64,000 nt of DNA from Streptomyces sp. TSRI0107. GTDB taxonomy: Bacteria > Actinomycetota > Actinomycetes > Streptomycetales > Streptomycetaceae. Position 1 is the first letter of the stretch. The number at the start of each line of letters is the position of its first letter. A model generated the notes under the pieces. That model searched no databases and was not told where the DNA came from. It was given only the letters and a program-made list of their open reading frames with translations. Location of the stretch: contig NZ_LIVZ01000005.1 of assembly GCF_001905845.1 (NCBI RefSeq), positions 496,001 to 560,000 on the forward strand, in the 5' to 3' direction. This document shows positions 62,615 to 64,000 of this stretch, piece after piece. Position numbers and translations under genes: made by a program.

Positions 62615-64000
62615 ATGTCCGCCACCCCCACCACTCGACCCACCGTCACCGAACGTGAGGCCCGCCAGGTGGCGGAGGCGGCCCGGGAACAGCACTGGCG
62701 CAAGCCCAGCTTCGCCAAGGAACTGTTCCTGGGCCGCTTCCGCCTCGACCTCATCCACCCCCACCCGCTCCCGGCCGACGAGGACGTCAGGCGCGGCGAG
62801 GAGTTCCTGGCCCGGCTGCGCGACTTCTGCGAGACCCGCATCGACTCGGCCCGCATCGAACGCGAGGCCCGCATCCCCGACGACACCATCCAGGGCCTCA
62901 AGGAACTCGGCGCCCTCGGTATGAAGATCGACCCCAAGTACGGCGGCCTGGGACTCACCCAGGTGTACTACAACAAGGCCCTCGCCCTGGCCGGTTCGGC
63001 CAGCCCGGCGGTCGGCGCCCTGCTGAGCGCCCATCAGTCGATCGGCGTACCGCAGCCGCTGAAACTCTTCGGCACGCCGGAGCAGAAGGAGACGTTCCTG
63101 CCGCGGTGCGCCCGCACCGACATCTCGGCGTTCCTGCTCACCGAGCCGGACGTCGGCTCCGACCCGGCCCGCCTCGCCACCACCGCCGTACCCGACGGGG
63201 ACGAGTACGTCCTCGACGGGGTGAAGCTGTGGACCACCAACGGCGTGGTCGCCGACCTGCTCGTGGTGATGGCCCGGGTGCCGAGGTCCGAGGGCCACCA
63301 GGGCGGCATCACCGCGTTCGTCGTCGAGACCGCCTCGCCGGGCGTCACCGTCGAGAACCGCAACGCCTTCATGGGCCTGCGCGGCCTCGAGAACGGCGTC
63401 ACCCGCTTCCAGGGCGTACGCGTCCCCGCCGCCAACCGCATCGGCCCCGAAGGCGCGGGCCTGCGGATCGCCCTGACCACCCTGAACACCGGCCGCCTCT
63501 CGCTGCCCGCGATGTGCGTCGGCGCCGGCAAGTGGTGCCTGAAGATCGCCCGCGAGTGGTCCGCGGTCCGCGAGCAGTGGGGCAAGCCCGTCGCCCTGCA
63601 CGAGGCCGTCGGCTCGAAGATCGCGTTCATCGCGGCCACCACCTTCGCCCTGGAGGCCGTGGTCGACCTGTCCTCCCAGATGGCCGACGAGGACCGCAAC
63701 GACATCCGCATCGAGGCCGCCCTCGCCAAGCTGTACGGCTCCGAGACCGCCTGTCTCATGGCCGACGAACTCGTCCAGATCCGCGGCGGCCGGGGCTTCG
63801 AGACCGCCGAGTCGCTCAAGGCACGCGGCGAGCGCGCGGTTCCGGCCGAGCAGATGCTGCGCGACCTGCGCATCAACCGCATCTTCGAGGGCTCCACCGA
63901 GATCATGCACCTGCTGATCGCCCGCGAGGCGGTCGACGCCCACCTCTCCGTCGCCGGCGACCTCATCGACCCCGACAAGTCCCTCTCCGACAAGGCGAAG
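62615..64000 (+). CDS. Acyl-CoA dehydrogenase, 3'-truncated by window edge
   Basis: FAD-dependent enzyme making the first double bond in acyl-CoA beta-oxidation. The 462 codons seen cover the three-domain core: helical N-domain (FCETRIDSARIEREARIPDD), beta-domain with FLLTEPDVGSDPARL and LWTTNGVVADLLVVM, and C-domain with TTLNTGRLSLPAMCVGAGKW, IRGGRGFETAES and the end motif RINRIFEGSTEIMHLLIARE. An extra 40-50 N-terminal residues (REQHWRKPSFAKELFLGRF) place it in the long FadE subgroup, which has an added C-terminal domain beyond the window. ATG 62615 follows GAGGTGAG. The frame is open at base 64000. Confidence 0.9.
   Translation, partial: MSATPTTRPTVTEREARQVAEAAREQHWRKPSFAKELFLGRFRLDLIHPHPLPADEDVRRGEEFLARLRDFCETRIDSARIEREARIPDDTIQGLKELGALGMKIDPKYGGLGLTQVYYNKALALAGSASPAVGALLSAHQSIGVPQPLKLFGTPEQKETFLPRCARTDISAFLLTEPDVGSDPARLATTAVPDGDEYVLDGVKLWTTNGVVADLLVVMARVPRSEGHQGGITAFVVETASPGVTVENRNAFMGLRGLENGVTRFQGVRVPAANRIGPEGAGLRIALTTLNTGRLSLPAMCVGAGKWCLKIAREWSAVREQWGKPVALHEAVGSKIAFIAATTFALEAVVDLSSQMADEDRNDIRIEAALAKLYGSETACLMADELVQIRGGRGFETAESLKARGERAVPAEQMLRDLRINRIFEGSTEIMHLLIAREAVDAHLSVAGDLIDPDKSLSDKAK

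Overview
The window is chromosomal DNA of a Streptomyces or close relative. GC content is very high with G/C in third codon positions throughout, many GTG starts and GTGA/ATGA overlaps are used, binding proteins carry Tat-type lipoprotein signals, and there are LAxTG-type sorting, mycothiol-dependent-enzyme and DasR-type signatures. Gene order also resembles the cdsA-rlmN-thiBPQ ... gabT core region of Streptomyces chromosomes; that comparison is from memory and was not searched.

Layout. 1-6961: cdsA (5' end outside the window), rlmN, then a TPP riboswitch driving thiBPQ, and a mycothiol-dependent isomerase-like protein. 7087-10710: a sortase-anchored surface protein, a VOC protein and an FtsX-like ABC exporter pair, all on the minus strand. 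10896-15774: a first polyamine-catabolism block (omega-aminotransferase, Lrp regulator, aminobutyraldehyde dehydrogenase, orphan polyamine-binding lipoprotein). 15788-19137: a copper block (His-rich secreted protein diverging from CopA across two CsoR-like operators). 19197-25887: assorted housekeeping and regulatory genes, including a serine hydrolase, an HxlR/reductase pair, a membrane protein/winged-helix pair behind a 23-bp inverted repeat, a GDPD, a COG1816 deaminase that is probably the futalosine-pathway menaquinone enzyme, a DUF4190 protein and a NADAR protein. 26107-33290: a second polyamine block (aldehyde dehydrogenase, binding protein, PotABC-type transporter, FAD amine oxidoreductase). 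33406-36553: a small protein behind an SD-masking hairpin, a secreted GH18 chitinase with a DasR-type site, and a PAP2 phosphatase. 36674-43941: gabT, a membrane VirD4/FtsK-like ATPase, a PucR-family (GabR-like) regulator and a succinate-semialdehyde-type dehydrogenase. 44003-44728: two truncated gene remnants meeting head to head. 44813-62504: a xyloglucan utilisation locus. 62615-64000: an acyl-CoA dehydrogenase cut by the window end.

How the genes work together. The polyamine/GABA genes encode import (PotABC plus two binding proteins), amine removal (omega-aminotransferase and PuuB-like oxidase), aldehyde oxidation to GABA (two dehydrogenases), then GabT and a GabD-like enzyme to succinate, with Lrp and PucR regulators nearby. 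In the glycan locus, secreted GH74 and GH12 enzymes would cut xyloglucan and a CUT1-type importer without its own ATPase would take up the oligosaccharides. Cytoplasmic GH95 fucosidase, GH42 galactosidase, GH31 xylosidase and GH3 glucosidase would then dismantle them. A LacI regulator closes the locus. A near-identical palindrome (core CGAAGCGCTTCG or GAAGCGCTTCG) occurs four times, at both divergent promoters at the left end and twice by the regulator, defining a likely regulon.

The most unusual signals are a palindromic repeat of about 40-45 bp inserted in frame in two unrelated genes (thiB and the GH74 gene), the self-contained xyloglucan regulon, the 23-bp perfect inverted repeat overlapping a promoter, and hairpins that cover a Shine-Dalgarno sequence or lie inside a reading frame. 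No tRNA, rRNA, CRISPR array, insertion sequence or prophage was seen.
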